Source: Stercorarius parasiticus
Taxonomy: Eukaryota > Chordata > Aves > Charadriiformes > Stercorariidae
Direction: 5' to 3'
Assembly (NCBI GenBank): GCA_013396915.1
Contig: VWZL01000904.1
Location: 1,071,892-1,135,891, forward strand
DNA: 64,000 nucleotides
A program made the position numbers and the translations under genes. The notes beneath the pieces were generated by a model. It worked only from the letters and a program-made list of their open reading frames with translations. It was not told the origin of the DNA and ran no database searches. Positions 37,205 through 50,291 of this stretch are shown piece by piece. The stretch's first letter is position 1, and each line of letters opens with the position of its first letter.

Positions 37205-37912
37205 ATTAATCATTGTTCAGTTTTCCTTTCATGGCCTTCATAGTCAAATCATCCTAGTTTCTTCTGAGACTACAAGCCCTTCAAGCAAGGAAAAGCTTTT
37301 GTTACGTGTGTTGAATAGTTTATAGAGCATTGGCAATAGTTACAAATAAGGACTAACTCTACATTATAGAAAACAAATGGATTGTGAGGGTAATTTCATT
37401 TTACATAGGCAATACAGGAGTGGCTAACTGGGTGTATGTCGTTCAAATTGAGGAAAGATAGAAAAGGTGTGTCAGAGGAAAGAGAGTCAAAAGTTTTTCT
37501 CTTTAGAATAATAACAAAGAAGTAAAAATATATAGGTATTTTAAAGATAACAAATTATAAACCACAGAAGTGATAGAAACCAAATCTTAATAATTTATTT
37601 TCAAGCGCTCTGATGAACAATATTTCTATTTTAGTCCTATGAAGTCTTTGATATGTCTTGGGAGCACTGCAATTAAAGTCAAGCAAAACATTCAGTCACC
37701 AGCTATGATGCTCTTATTATAAATTATTATTAGGATTTTAAAACAACTCTTATTCATAACCAAGCTAAGAGGAAAAAAGCCCACCAATTTTGGCCTTGTG
37801 AGATTTCAAATTAGTTGTCATCTCTTTTTGGCTCAACGCTGGCATGAGCTGGTTTTCATGAATCATCAGCTTTTCATATGGTAGTCTGTTTACGTCTGCA
37901 GTGAATTCCTGA

Positions 37913-37970
37913 TTTTCTTTCTTTTTTTCTTTCTTCTTTTTCTTTTTACTGTTGTTTTTTTTTTTTTATT
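37913..37970. repeat. T-rich pyrimidine tract
   Basis: An almost unbroken run of T with scattered C (TTTC and TTTTC units), interrupted once by ACTGTTG. It is low complexity. Confidence 0.85.
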
Positions 37971-38305
37971 TTATCCCTTTCCTTGTCAAGTGAGACTCAC
38001 AAAGCATCTTTTAGCGTAGAGTATCATGTATTTTCTTTCACATGCAAGCTATTCAGTTTGGACTTCAAGATTTAATAGGAGCTCTGTATAAGCCTGAGCA
38101 GCTTCTTCTTTCATATACAAGTTTGCCATCTCACAAGGAAATCACACAGAAACTCTGAAATGCAATAGTCATTATTTCTGTATCTATATATTTCTTAAAA
38201 TTCCTGTAATTTATACATATATATATAACGTAATACAGCATGCACACATTTACTGAACGTTTTTAGTAATAGTGGGGTATATCTGTCACTCTGGTTTTGC
38301 ACACC

Positions 38306-38335
38306 GCAGCTTAAAGCTGCCCAAAGAGGGCAGCT
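38306..38335. repeat. Nested short inverted repeats
   Basis: AGCTGCCC (38315-38322) and GGGCAGCT (38328-38335) pair perfectly around the loop AAAGA. The first arm can instead pair with GCAGCT just upstream (38307-38312) around TAA. The two hairpins exclude each other. Confidence 0.7.
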
Positions 38336-41300
38336 CAGAATTCACTTAGGCCAGAGATACCTTCCAGAGAGGTGAGACCAGCGTCATTTCTCCCTTTCTC
38401 TTAGCAAAGAGAAGTCTGTTAAGAGCTGACCAGGGAGCACCAGCATGCTGCTTTTTTTGCTAATTGGCATCTAAAGGCCCACTTAGAAATCTCTGTAGGT
38501 TATAAAAGCAGATAGGTTGACTTCTAACATCAGAGAGATAGTTGGATCCATGGCTTCCTGAATGTTTAGAGAAAAGGGGAATGTGACAGAGAACCATTAA
38601 TTTAAGTGTAGTTAGGTATTGAGTCTATCATGTCAAATAAAAAGTCTTTCAAGTCTTCTACAAGATATGTTTATAAATAGAGGAATCATTCTGGAAACAA
38701 CTCAAATGCTGTCACCATTGGAATATGTTATTTTTGCCTTAAGACTTCAAGCTACTAAAATTCTTGTAGTGCTATAACGATGCTATGGGGTAATATGGTT
38801 TATCCACATTTCCTAAAGCTTTGGGAAGTGTAGTTAATATGTGGATTTCTCAAGTTTTTTATTGCTCTTTCTTTAGAATGTAGGAAGATTTAAATAAGTT
38901 TAAATGAGGTGATTTTATTTTTATCTTACATAGGCATTCACTTAGAAATACCTAAAAAGTTATCCCAAGAAGAGAGCTTAGTGTTCCTCATTAGTATTGT
39001 GAATATAATTAATAGAACTAAGCAAGTGAAATAAATTGACATTTCAATAACTGTCCAATGGACCATGGACTTACTAGTCTTTTGTTTGCAGCAATTTTGA
39101 TCAAACTTGGATCTGACAAGCGTAAAAATAAATTAAATCTATAAGTGGGAAAGGTTGTCTGTTATTTTATATTCTGATGTAAAGTAGTCTTGTAATAATT
39201 GTAGTCACTTTTATATGTTGAGGTTGGCTAGTCTTTCAATTTGTTGTATTAGCCTAGTTGAAAAGAGTGACTTAAATTGTGCACTTTCACCATCTATACA
39301 TGCATTTTTTCATAATTTGTGTGTCTGTAAATGTAATATTTGTAAAAGAATATTGGCATCACTGGAGGCTGTATTTCTCTATTCCCAGCATCCCTAATGC
39401 TGGATTGTGGGTATGTTGGCCTTGATCAATTGGGTTCATCCTTCAGGGCAGTTTAGTTTTTGCAAGTACTTTATTGGTTGCCTCTCTGATGGAGCAAAGA
39501 GCACCAAATACTGCTTTGTTATATGAACTTGTTGTAGAGAGAACTGTATGCGTAAATATCAACTGTACTCCCTTATGCTATCAGTAGACATCTTTCCGTT
39601 AGTAATAACTTGCCAAAGTGACCGTAATAGCATATATTGTGTTAATGTGTCATCCCACTGTCGTTGTGGGCTTTAAGCTTTTATAACCCTTGTGTGACTG
39701 TGGCCGGGGAATAAAATTGCTGTCAGTCTTGCCTGTCACATTCATTTGTGATAAGACTGCATTAAAATAACTGACCCATTGTAGCACCAGTTATTTTTCG
39801 TATGTGACCCCATACAACATATGCTACATGTTCCGAATCCTGGAAACAAAATGGTGTTAATCAGGATGTATACTGTAGGAAAGGGGCAAGGATGTAATCA
39901 AGAGGTGGCTGGAGCAGGGTTGAAGCTGGTAAAGAAGAGCCACGCTGACAAGTGTGGGCATATCACTAGGTGACGTTGATTAAAATAAACAATCTGTGTT
40001 GCGAGATTGATGTCTGCATATATTGCATTTGTATAATTCATGTCCATTTCCTTCAGGTTGAAAACTGAAAAGGCAGATGATAAAATATGGACGTTTTAGC
40101 ATAAATATTGAAAAGTAACAACTTCAATATCCAGTCAAATCATACTGAAAACAGTATCAGTAAAAACAAGCTGTTAACATCAAGGTCATTTCTGTGTAGA
40201 AATTACCTCTGTTAGGCTCCTAAAATGCGTTATTTTAAACAATGTTATTGGTTTCCTTTAGTAGGGCCATATTCATCATAAATGCTTACTTGCCAAGAAA
40301 CAAGTAGGAATCATGACTTCCCTTGGTAAACTCCCAGGGACATTCTCACATATATGAGAGATCGCTTGGGACTACTTGGGAGAGGAAATGTTCAATAATG
40401 AAAGTAGTGGGTCAACAATCTGTTTTTACAATACATGTTACTATATTTTTTTCCCCAATGTCTAAGTTCAAGGTCAGGANCATGAAAAGTTTGATGAAAA
40501 TGATTACAGAGTTCTACTGCTATTTGCTCAAAAGCACATGACAGATTAGCACAGCAGTTGCAGCACTACGTTCAGCTGTATAGTGCATATGCTACTGGCG
40601 AGTCTTTATTCTCGGGGGAGATTGATTTCACTGGGCAGACAAGTATAATTGCTCGTCAACACTGATAAAGGTTTTGCAGTTTGCCAATGTGATTAGATTA
40701 CAGGAAGATACTACAGCTACCTCTGTGACTTGCAGTATGTTAGTCTACTGTATCGTAAATCAGTGGTGTCTAAAAATATGTGGGAAGCGTACAGTGGTGA
40801 GTCAGGGGTGACAGTTGTATCCAGTTCATTATTTGTGTGTTTGCTACATGAGATGCCAGCTGTATAAAACTTGCTTCCACTTCTTAAAAAGGAGAATATT
40901 TCAGCTGATTTTCACTTATCTGAGAATCCAGCAGATGAACTACTATTTGATGAAATAACTGGATATTCTTCCTTACGTTCCTGTCTGAATAGAGCATTTA
41001 GGGAAGCTGAAATTGTGCTCATCAAGTAACATGGTATCTGCATTTCCAAGGAAATGATGAGAATGAATGCAATTTGGTACTATCACAAAGTGTGTTGATC
41101 AGTAATGTACTGGCATTTCTAGGGCAATAGTACAAAGTTATCTCCTCATACATTTGGGAAAAGGAGGCTAAAATAGACCCTTTGCTTCATGAAAATCTGC
41201 CTCTGGCTATCTCCTGCATCAATATCATGCACTTTTTAAAAAGTCTCAGCTTTTATCCTGTAAATGGTTAGTCTTTGCCTTTTGGGGGCTCTTCTTTGGG

Positions 41301-42815
41301 AATAATTACAGCATTTGTATAATCCCAGGCGAAGTTTATTCATGGTAACTTTATGGTCATTGGTCCTGTGGCAACATTTTCTATCCTCACAGCATTTAAA
41401 AAGATCAATAAACATTTCTTTCCACTTTTTTTCTCCAATTTCTGCCCCCTAGGATATACGGACAAATATGGTACAGTCTTCTGTCTTTGCTTTGTCTGAC
41501 AAACCAAATGGTGTTAGTCATTTTTGTGAAATAGTGTGACTTCTGGTCTCACTATTACCTCTCCTTGTCATGTGTTCTGAATTGCCTGAGAATGGATGGC
41601 TGGATCTGTATTGGGTATCGGAGTGATGCTTTCTGTTCTTTACTGCAGACAGGTTACACGGGTCTCTCTCACAGCTGCATCATGGTGATGCCTTGCAGTC
41701 ACCCTGACAGACAATTATGCCACATTTTGTTCTGCTGCTGCTCTCTACTTTTGGGATGTATGTTTATCCTGCATAGGTATGAAAGTAAGAATTTAATTTC
41801 TTTGCTGTGTTTTGTAGGATAAGACTGTAAAAATGTGTAATTTATAAACTGTAAAAAAAAAAAAAAGGCTGTGCATGTTTAAGTGCAAACAGACTGGTGG
41901 TTACTTGAGAGTTTTTAAAACCAACAATTTTTATAACTTGTATACTACTATTAAGTACATATTTTTTAACAGCGTGGACTTTTAACAGTAGTAATATTTC
42001 TGTTGAAAAATCCTGAAGAGCACGCCTGTAAGATTTTTTGTTCTGTTGAAAGAGACTGTTAATAAACTAAGGAACAGTAATTGTATAATCTTGTGGTAGG
42101 CTTTTGTTTTTATATGAATTGAGGTATTTTATGCTACGCTGATCTAGCCTTCATCAAAAATACATATGGTTCCTCTCTCTTTTTGCCACTCACATCTATG
42201 GAAAATGTCTTAAATACTCATCTACAGAAGCTAGAGACATGTTGATATGGTTAAATCTATAACTGTTCAATTAGAAGTGAATTGCCAGTCAGCCTATGGC
42301 TAGGTTGCTTTAATAAAGGGCATGGTGATACAGAGATCTTATTTCTTCATTTCCTATGCAAGTGAAAGAATATTTTTTTAAAAATAAGTGTTGCCTTAAA
42401 ACAGTGACACAGTGCACAAATGAAGTTCAGGACTCATTTTTAATTTCTCTTCAGTGCCTGTTGCATTGCTCACAAACCACATAATTTTCAATTTGCACTG
42501 AGAGTCCTATATGTATGTAAAATAGATTTTCCTTAAGTTATTTTTTGCTGTTTGCCTGACTTACTGAGCAAAGCTATTTACCTTTTAATGTTCATTTGGA
42601 CCCTGCTTGACTCTTAAGTAACTGCAAACTGGACACAAATGTACGTTCTGGTTGCACGTGTCTTGGAACCCGTAATGCTCATCTTGCAATTGGTTAGCTT
42701 TTTGCAGTTTTCTGATGGAGTGTAGACCCTGGAGTAGTGCTCCTGGTCTATGAAAAATAGGCCTGCATTTCCCCATCACCATGCACAGACTTCTTAAACC
42801 AGTCTGCAGCACACA

Positions 42816-42840
42816 CTCCTCTCCCTCTCCCTCTCCCTNC
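42816..42840. repeat. CTCTCC microsatellite ending in an N
   Basis: CTCCCT units are repeated about four times and the run is broken by an N at 42839. The true repeat length is therefore unknown. Confidence 0.85.
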
Positions 42841-43139
42841 AGCTAAGCCCCAAGGTTTCACAAAAGACTTGCGTGTCCTGTCTGTATCTTTAAAAAGTTT
42901 CATCTGTTATTTTTCATACCTGAGGTCTGTGTTTAGGAGAGACCTGCTGCAGGAAGGACCCCTTCCAGCACTCCAGAGGTTTCTCTCTCCTGGCATACCC
43001 AGTTGCTTTAGGGAGGAAAAATCTTCTCCTTCCAGGCAGTTCAAACTGAGTCAGTGTGCAGCACCAGGACCACAAAAAACAGCCGTTTTTTTCCCCTGCT
43101 GTCCATCCATACCCCTTTAATAGTATAAACATGCTGAAC
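42841..43139. other. Unannotated DNA between microsatellite and LINE remnant
   Basis: Nothing is recognisable. It may include the 3' end of the LINE remnant that follows on the minus strand. Confidence 0.4.
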
Positions 43140-44340
43140 TGAAAACATAGTCTTGTATCTCTTTTGGAGACCTTTAAAATGTAGAGTAATAGCTTGCTTG
43201 ATGCGATACAGCAGGGGCAGTATTGACATGATCTAAGCGACAAATAAGGAGAATCATTTTTGTAGCAGCGTTCTGAGTGGGTATGAGTGGAACAAGATTG
43301 CATTTGCTAGGGGCAGAGAAACTGATGTTGCAGCAAATGAGACATGCGATGCTGAGTGTGAAGTTGGGAGTTATAAATGCGCAAATTTCCAGAGATAACA
43401 GAAATAAAGAAGAGAAAAAAAGAGACCTCTTAACAGGAGGAGAAGATTTTTGAAAAAGAGAGAGACCCAAACTTTATCCTATTTGGTGGTGAAGGAGGTA
43501 ATACAAGGGCCATGCCAGGTGTAAGACTTTGTGTTGAAGCAAGCAAACAGGGCACAGCAGCAGAGTAACTGGAGAAGGCACAGTACTTTGAGAAGATCAA
43601 GTATGTTGAACTTTTTCCGGGGAAGTGAGGGATTTGGAGAAGAGCTGAAGTGGGTCGGCAAGGAAACCGCAAATAAATGGGGAGGTTAGGGAGAAGATGA
43701 TTCATTAATGTAGAAATTCAAGTTAGAAAAGACGTGAGAAGGAGAATATGTAAAAAGAAGAAATGAAAACAAGGAAGCTGATAGTGAACAGTTGAACATA
43801 AGTACATGGCAGAGACAGAGAGGAAAAGGGAAATCACTGCTGCGCAGTTCCAGAAGGAAGAGATAATGGAGGCGAGAGGTGATTTGGAGGAGGCAAAGCT
43901 TAACAGATATTCCATGCAGTCTGTTTCAGGAGGGAAGCCTCCATAAGCTAAGATGAGTAAAGAGGTTGTATCTTGCTGAAAGGTCCAAGTGTCTGGAATG
44001 GGCAAGAATTTGAAAAGAATCAGGTATATAGAATCTTCAGATAGTTGTCAGCTGGCACAACCAGAACAGAGGTATTGTAAAGAGTAGACTTATTGTATCA
44101 GGAAAAGGTTTGGAGCCAAAAGGCATGCTTGGAGCAGATATTACTGGAGTTTGAAGGAGAATAAGAGATCTAGCTGTGTTCTGAAAGAAGATTGAGAGAA
44201 TGGATCAGGATGAAGAGGATTAGAAAAAGTGGTGCAAACTGTGGACATGTGAAGGTATTTTAGGGAGAAATGGGATGAGTGGGGAGAAAGGAGAGTATAA
44301 AGGAGAAAGTGAGGACAAAGTAACCCCCTTCAGCGAAGGA
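43140..44340 (-). mobile_element. Ancient L2-like LINE reverse transcriptase remnant
   Basis: On the plus strand this is a strikingly purine-rich kilobase. Bases 43741-43800 are 46 of 60 purines and 43861-43920 are 40 of 60. The minus strand explains it as a decayed non-LTR reverse transcriptase of L2 type. At 43988-43974 it reads LDLSA, the motif A core; the following FDTVDH has become YNLFTH. Nearer the C-terminus the open piece from 43470 reads SIACLICCNISFSAPS, matching the CLDYCN...L..LP block. It continues with QNAATKM (43275-43255), then RLDHVN, matching the QNAAARL...R.DH block. The frame then shifts to FKGLQKRYKTMF, matching the FKVL..TYKAL block. These are L2-type blocks rather than CR1-type ones such as VQRRATKM. 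The catalytic YADD is not readable. It is dead, with several frameshifts, and its 5' edge is uncertain. Confidence 0.8.
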
Positions 44341-44771
44341 GTGTGATGAGTGCTATTACTGAGTGGTTATATTTTCTGTTGTTTACCAATAAACCTGTAG
44401 ATATTTAGAAGTTTCCAGAAAGCAGTGATATTTCATCACACTTTCATACATGATTGAACATAATAATGTAATGTGTGAAAAACATGTAAGTTGAGAGCTA
44501 TGCATTGATTGGTTTTAATTATGTCAAACTTTTCCACTGCCCTGTGAAAACTCTTGAAATGCAATAAACACTGCCTTTATTTTGAGACCTGGAAATAAGT
44601 TGGTTTTGCTAAAGATATTATTTCGAACTAGTTTGGGCAAATTCATTAAGAAATCAAGTCTTTCCGAAAAAAGTTTTCAAAAACTGAAAATAAAGTAAAG
44701 TTTGCTTCATTTTATGCAAACTTATTTTCAATATTCCTTGTTGTATAATTTCATTTTTACCTTTGGTCAAT
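44341..44771. other. Unannotated A+T-rich DNA
   Basis: No feature is recognised. It may contain further, unreadable 5' sequence of the L2-like element, since purine bias fades near 44350. Confidence 0.45.
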
Positions 44772-44847
44772 ATCATAGAATCATAGAATAGTTCGGGTTG
44801 GAAGGGACCTTAAAGATCATCTAGTTCCAACCCCCCTGCCATGGGCA
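44772..44847 (-). mobile_element. CR1 LINE 3' tip, 76 bases
   Basis: This is the complement of the CR1 3' end. Two tail units (ATCATAGA twice) are followed by GGTTGGAAGGGACCTTAAAG and CCAACCCCCCTGCCATGGGC, which match the 3' end of the copy at 16233-16720. It is an extreme 5' truncation with little divergence, so it is relatively young. Confidence 0.95.
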
Positions 44848-47800
44848 TATTTAGTGTTCTTTTGTATTCGTTCATGATACCTTTGCAAAACCCTGCAAAA
44901 GCAAGATCTATAACATGTTTGTGGGTCAAAATATTTATGAATGCCTCCATCTTTCAATTTTCACCCTTTTAAAAAATATATAACCTCAGAGATAGGTAGC
45001 AATCAGCGTATGGTGGAGAATAAGATGGAAGATTCTCCTCCATCATAATTTTACTAGCAGTACAAGCAGAATAGTTCAATTCTGATCAACAGGAAGGTAA
45101 GAATTTAAGAAGAATCTGGGATTTCCATGTAAATATGTAAAAAAATGTTATTTTTTGTGCTATAAGTCAGTATATTCTAACTTCTGGCCCACCTCTGACA
45201 GAGAATCAAATGGGCAGTCAAGCTAGCTCTTAGCCCTGCAGGTGGCATGGAAAAGAGAGATGGCTGTATCCACATGAGATACCTCTTCAGTCACAGAAGA
45301 AGTTAAAATGGAAGAGTTAGACAAGAAGATTTTAGATACTGGAATAAAATGTAATTTCTATGTAAATAAATAGACTGAAGACTCACTAACACGTGAAGCT
45401 AAATTGATTGAGCCCAAATGAGATGTGACCAACTCCGTTTCTTTAATTAACCATCAGAGAAATTAACAAAAATATATTTAAACCTGTAATAATCTATAAA
45501 TGACAGAGTTATACTTAGCAAATGTTAAAAAGAAAAATGGCTATAAATAGATACATGATAGTATATTTGGACTTTCCTTATGTTATATCTAGCCTACAGG
45601 CTAGATAGTACTGCTAGAATCACTTTGTAAACTGATTTCCACTTCTGAGTGGCCTGTGATTTGACAGTTCTATCGTATGAAATGTGTAGTATTGAATGAT
45701 AAGCCTATATCAGAATTGGAGTAGGTCAATGCTGCCATTGTGAAATGATGTGTTTATGTATTGTGGTGAGCACTTCAGGTAATGAATGACATTGTAATAG
45801 CTAATATTGAGGGATGGTATTAATGATAGAACTCACTAAAGAATCACAAATGGAAGAAAAATAATAAATGAGGAAAGCGAGATGAAGAGAGTCACAATAA
45901 TTCTTCCTTTACAAAACTGTAACAATGATAAATACCGAGTCTCAAGCCAAGTAGATTTTTATTGTTAGAAATGCTTATGACAGAACACGTTTGGACAACA
46001 TCTTTGTTCTCTTGAACATCACCGTATTACAAGGATGGGCTGTCTGATATTCTAATTAAAATGTTAATGTTTTGAAATGACAAATCTAATGCTTTTTGGA
46101 AACTTTTCAATATATATCAAGTTTTTGCTTGCACGCATTTACTGATGTAGCACTCAATAATGTCCCATCCACAATATCTGTATCCAAAAATGGCTTGCAA
46201 GAAGGGCAGGAAAGTTCAAAACTGTGGGATTTAATCTAGTATTAACCAGATTCTGCAAGAGCCATAGAATTTTAGCTTAGCTAATTTTGACAGGTTTGTT
46301 TTATCACCTTATCACCTTTGTAACCTACATAATACCTACCTTTGGCAAAGATCTGAATTCACTGTCATGCTAATTGTTTTTCATGTTTTGCTAATCTTTT
46401 TAGATAGCTCACAACACTTACATGGCTAGTATTTAGGACATAAGCTTCTCCTCTTCGTTTGCAAGGAAAATAGATGATGAGAAAGGGAAGGGGAAGAATA
46501 TTACCTAGATGTAATTGCTTGATAAAATTAATTTAAATTGTGTGGGACTTAATCCTTGAGTCATCACTGGCTTGTTTTGATTAAGATGTTGGTGCTGTGC
46601 ATAGATACCGCCATTTTGGTTTTTCACTTATTTTCACTATATTAAATACAAGCTTTTGAAAATTCATCCAGACATATTATCCACCCTGTGGTGAAAGATT
46701 TAGATTTTTTTTCTGTGTTTATTAAGTCTTTAATTCAAAACCTACGTTAAATTCATTATCAGAATTAGATGTGTAAATTGAAGAAGTCATATATTTTCCT
46801 CGCTCCTTCAGAAACATACACTGTTATTAAAATAATAAAAGGTAAAAAAACCCTAACCAACACAACCAACAACCCACAAATAGTAACTATAACCAATAAA
46901 GCAATATGTCTGTAGAGTTTTTGTGTGCTACAGATCACCTCTTAAAGTTGGTGAAATGTACGCTGGCACTGTTTCTTAGTTCTGGCTATTATTTATAGCA
47001 GTCCTAAAATGTCTTTCACTAAAATGGATAGTGCTGCATATAAAAGTATTCAGCTTTCTTCGAAGATAAAAACTGTTTCTGAACCCTTTGTCTAAGAATT
47101 TTAAATATAGTTAATTTTTTTAAAAAGTTGATAACAGTCTCCTTTATTGGGGTATATTGCCTAGGAGATGGTTTTAGGCTTGGATCTGAAGAAGCCTCAC
47201 ATTTATATGTTGCAGGAATCAAATGTCTTACCAGTAGTAATGGTAGTATTCCATCCCACCCATTCCTGCAATTTTATCTGAAGTAAACAGTATAGTTGAC
47301 ATTGTTGTATTCAGAGATCTAGCATGTTGCCTCTGCAATGTACCCTCTCTCAGGGGCATCCAAAGGACAAATAGGAGGATAAATTTCATGTACTCCCCTG
47401 CCTGAATGTCACTAATATTTGTCCTTTTTGAGCAAAATAGAAGGTATGATTTAGTAAGTTCAGACATGAAGACATTTCAACAACCTAAATTCAGAACAGA
47501 GTAGTCTAAGGGAGTTTACTGTTGTTTTCTTCAGTTGCTGTTACATAGATTACACATTTAATTGACAAAATATTTACTAAAAATGTTTTTTGTTTTCCTT
47601 GTGGGTTTTATGAGACACTGTTACTTCCTCCTTCCTTTCTTCTTGCTAGTCACAGTGTTTTCAGCTATTTTTTTGATTGTCTTTAAAATCCATTCACTCA
47701 CAGCTATTACTGGGAGTGGCCTGCAAAGTATCATTCAGTAGTCATTTGGTTTTCGTAGAATATTTATGTATATATTAATTACTAATAGTGCAGAGATTAT

Positions 47801-50208
47801 TGCCTGTGAATGGAAAATAACCAGTCATTTGTGGATAACAACAAGGTTAGGTTAAAGCTCAAGTAGTGACAAGTTGCTTATAATCATCTTTCATTTTATA
47901 TTTCCTTTCTGATCCAATGAATATTCACCAAGGGAATGGTAATTTTAACTAAGTGATTTGAAGCTGGGTGTTAGCCAAATTAGTTTAACTCCAGGGATTG
48001 AATGCAAGTGACATACAAGGACAACATTAATATATTCACTGTGAAATTGGCAATCTGAATAAATATAAAAAGTAGTAGTATGCCTGCATGTATGCCTTAA
48101 TCATAAATATCTTGATGTTGGCTTTGAATTTTGATGCTTTCAGATGAACTTTTCATATGAACAAATGCTTGAATTGATCTTATTAAAGGTGCCTAATGGA
48201 TCTGCTATATACTATGAATTTATTGATAAGACATTTAGAAATGCAATTAACTAAAAATCTAATGACAGAAGTTATTTTCACAGAAAAATAATATATTTGT
48301 TTTATTCTAATTTCATTCTTAAGAGCATTGGTGGTAGCTGGTTGCCTTAAAGGTCCTTTACTGTGATATATTGTTGAATGAGAATAAAACATCTGTGTCA
48401 CACTTAAAATAATAGTGACAGAATAATTCCCCTGTTTATTACCAACTAGCAAGTCTGTGGTTTCAAATGCTTTAACATATTGCAGTATTCCCATTCTGTT
48501 GCCAAAATTAATCAAGTGTCATTTGCTTGTCTGTGGATTGTTCAGGTAGGTCTCCAGGATGTCTAAAATTCTCTTCTTTGGAAAAGGCAGCAATTAAAGG
48601 TGTATTTATTTCCTTTCAAAGAAGTCCACTTCAGGACTCATATGATTTATTTTTGTCAAAGGTTGTCTTGAAAATGGTCTTTCAGTTTCTGAATGCAAAG
48701 GTAAACATCCTAGAAAAAACCAAAAAAGACTATACCAAAGTCTTTAAAATTTAGGAGTTGGTTGGTTAAACTTTAAATCTCGAGATGCAATTGAAGACAA
48801 GGTTATAGGTTATAGTTCAATAGTTATTTACAGATTTCCTTGTTCTAGTTGTAAGGATTTCAAATGAGAATTACAGGCTTGATCTTGGTTTAGCTTCATC
48901 AGGGGAAGTTTTTCTGCTATTTATTTCTATGGGAGCTAAACGAAATGCTTTAACTTAGTTTGTTTTAGTTTGATATATCCTAGAAAAGAATACCATAAAA
49001 ATAGTTTGATATGCCAAATAATGAATACCAAAGAATGGTTTGATTTTTTGTAGAAGCAAGTAAATTGACCTTGACTTTTAGCATTAACAGTAGAAACCTG
49101 CTTATTTGGAGTTGAAGAGCCAAAGTTCACATGGGTAATGGGCCTGTGTAATTTCATGTTGTTTGACTTTCATTTCTTAAAGAGCAGTTAATTTCTCAGG
49201 AACAAAGGCATAATTCCCATTGTCAGTCTTTTCTGATCCCTTTATAATTAACAAAATAAAAGACTTGTTCATTTTACTTTGTATCTTTGCTAATTAGGTT
49301 TTTCTGTGCATTCTGGTGATCTCATATGCTCTTGAAAATCTTTTCAAGTTGCAAATTCAATTTCAAATATTTCAGTATTACTAAATATTTTTTTTTGGTG
49401 TCTCTCAGTTTCTAGCGTGTCCTTTTGTTTCATGTTCTACCTAGCAGAATTCCACTGTACCTGAAAATTAGAAACAAGCTGATTTGAATGGACGTTCTCT
49501 ATAAGTAGCATATTTGGAAGAGGGAAAAGTACAGGCAATTGCTGGTATGTGGAAAAAAGATATTTATGGCAGTGAAACTAAGGAAACAAAAATCACGTTG
49601 CAGAAGAAAATATTTTCATCAAAAGCCTTGTAATAAACCCCAGTGAGAAAGGACAGTCTTAAATGACTCAAACAAGGTTAGGTAGTATGACTTCTTGTGA
49701 GAGATTATTTCATCCTTTCACTTTAAAGACTTACTTGGTTAGAATTCAGTATTTTCACATGCTCAATCTGCAGTGCAGATTCAATGCATCAAGCTGTTAT
49801 TATTTAACAAGAATTTTATTTAGAAATCACATGCCCGTTTTCAGTTGCAATTAATTTTTGTGGCGCTCTTGCTAAAATGCTTGATATCAAATGTTTCCAA
49901 ACAGCTTGGAGTCCTGAAGAAGATCATGCAGGAAATAGCAGACAGAGGCTTCTGAAAGCAATCACAATTAAGTTTTTTGGGAGATAGTATTCCGCAGATA
50001 TTAGTGTCAGAGAAGTCTGTGGGTAAACAAGTAGATAGGTTTTGAACAGTATCTTTTGTCAGGAATAAAACAAGAACAAGAGAGAATAAAAACCTTCCTC
50101 CACTCTTTTTGTTTTAGGAGATATAAAATACTTGGTCATATGAGCTTTGACTTGATGGAGAGAAGATATGGCTCCTGCTATCATCCTCCCTACTTTTTGC
50201 CCGTCTTT
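44848..50208. other. Long stretch without recognisable genes
   Basis: No gene, RNA or named repeat is seen over about 5.4 kb. Open frames here (for example 47019-47222, 48183-48515 and 48527-48754) have no domains and match the chance expectation for A+T-rich DNA. Confidence 0.5.
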
Positions 50209-50291
50209 GGAGGTGGTATATGTGTACTGCAGGGGGGTTGGACTAGATGACCTTTAAAGGTCCCTTCCAACCCAACACATTCTAGGATTCT
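50209..50291 (+). mobile_element. CR1 LINE 3' tip, 83 bases
   Basis: This is a plus-strand CR1 3' terminus: GGAGGTGG, then CAGGGGGGTTGGACTAGATG, then GGTCCCTTCCAACCCA, ending in one tail unit (ATTCTAGGATTCT). It is an extreme 5' truncation like the copy at 44772-44847 but in the opposite orientation. Confidence 0.95.

Larger units (their letters stand above)
35321..42815. other. Long stretch without recognisable genes
   Basis: No gene is supported over about 7.5 kb. Simple sequences are a TG run at 37171-37189 followed by a GGT-rich stretch to 37204, a T-rich pyrimidine tract at 37913-37970, and 14 A at 41853-41866. A pair of nested hairpins is at 38306-38335. A single N is at 40480. A GC-richer patch at about 36590-36800 has no identifiable family. 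Confidence 0.45.

Noticed and set aside
41851..41870. 14-A run as a poly(A) tail of a processed pseudogene
   Set aside because: The upstream sequence has no readable coding remnant, no polyadenylation signal at the right distance and no flanking direct repeats.
42625..42690. CTGGACACAAATGTACGTTC as antisense CR1 (EYCVQF block)
   Set aside because: The neighbouring blocks expected on either side are absent.
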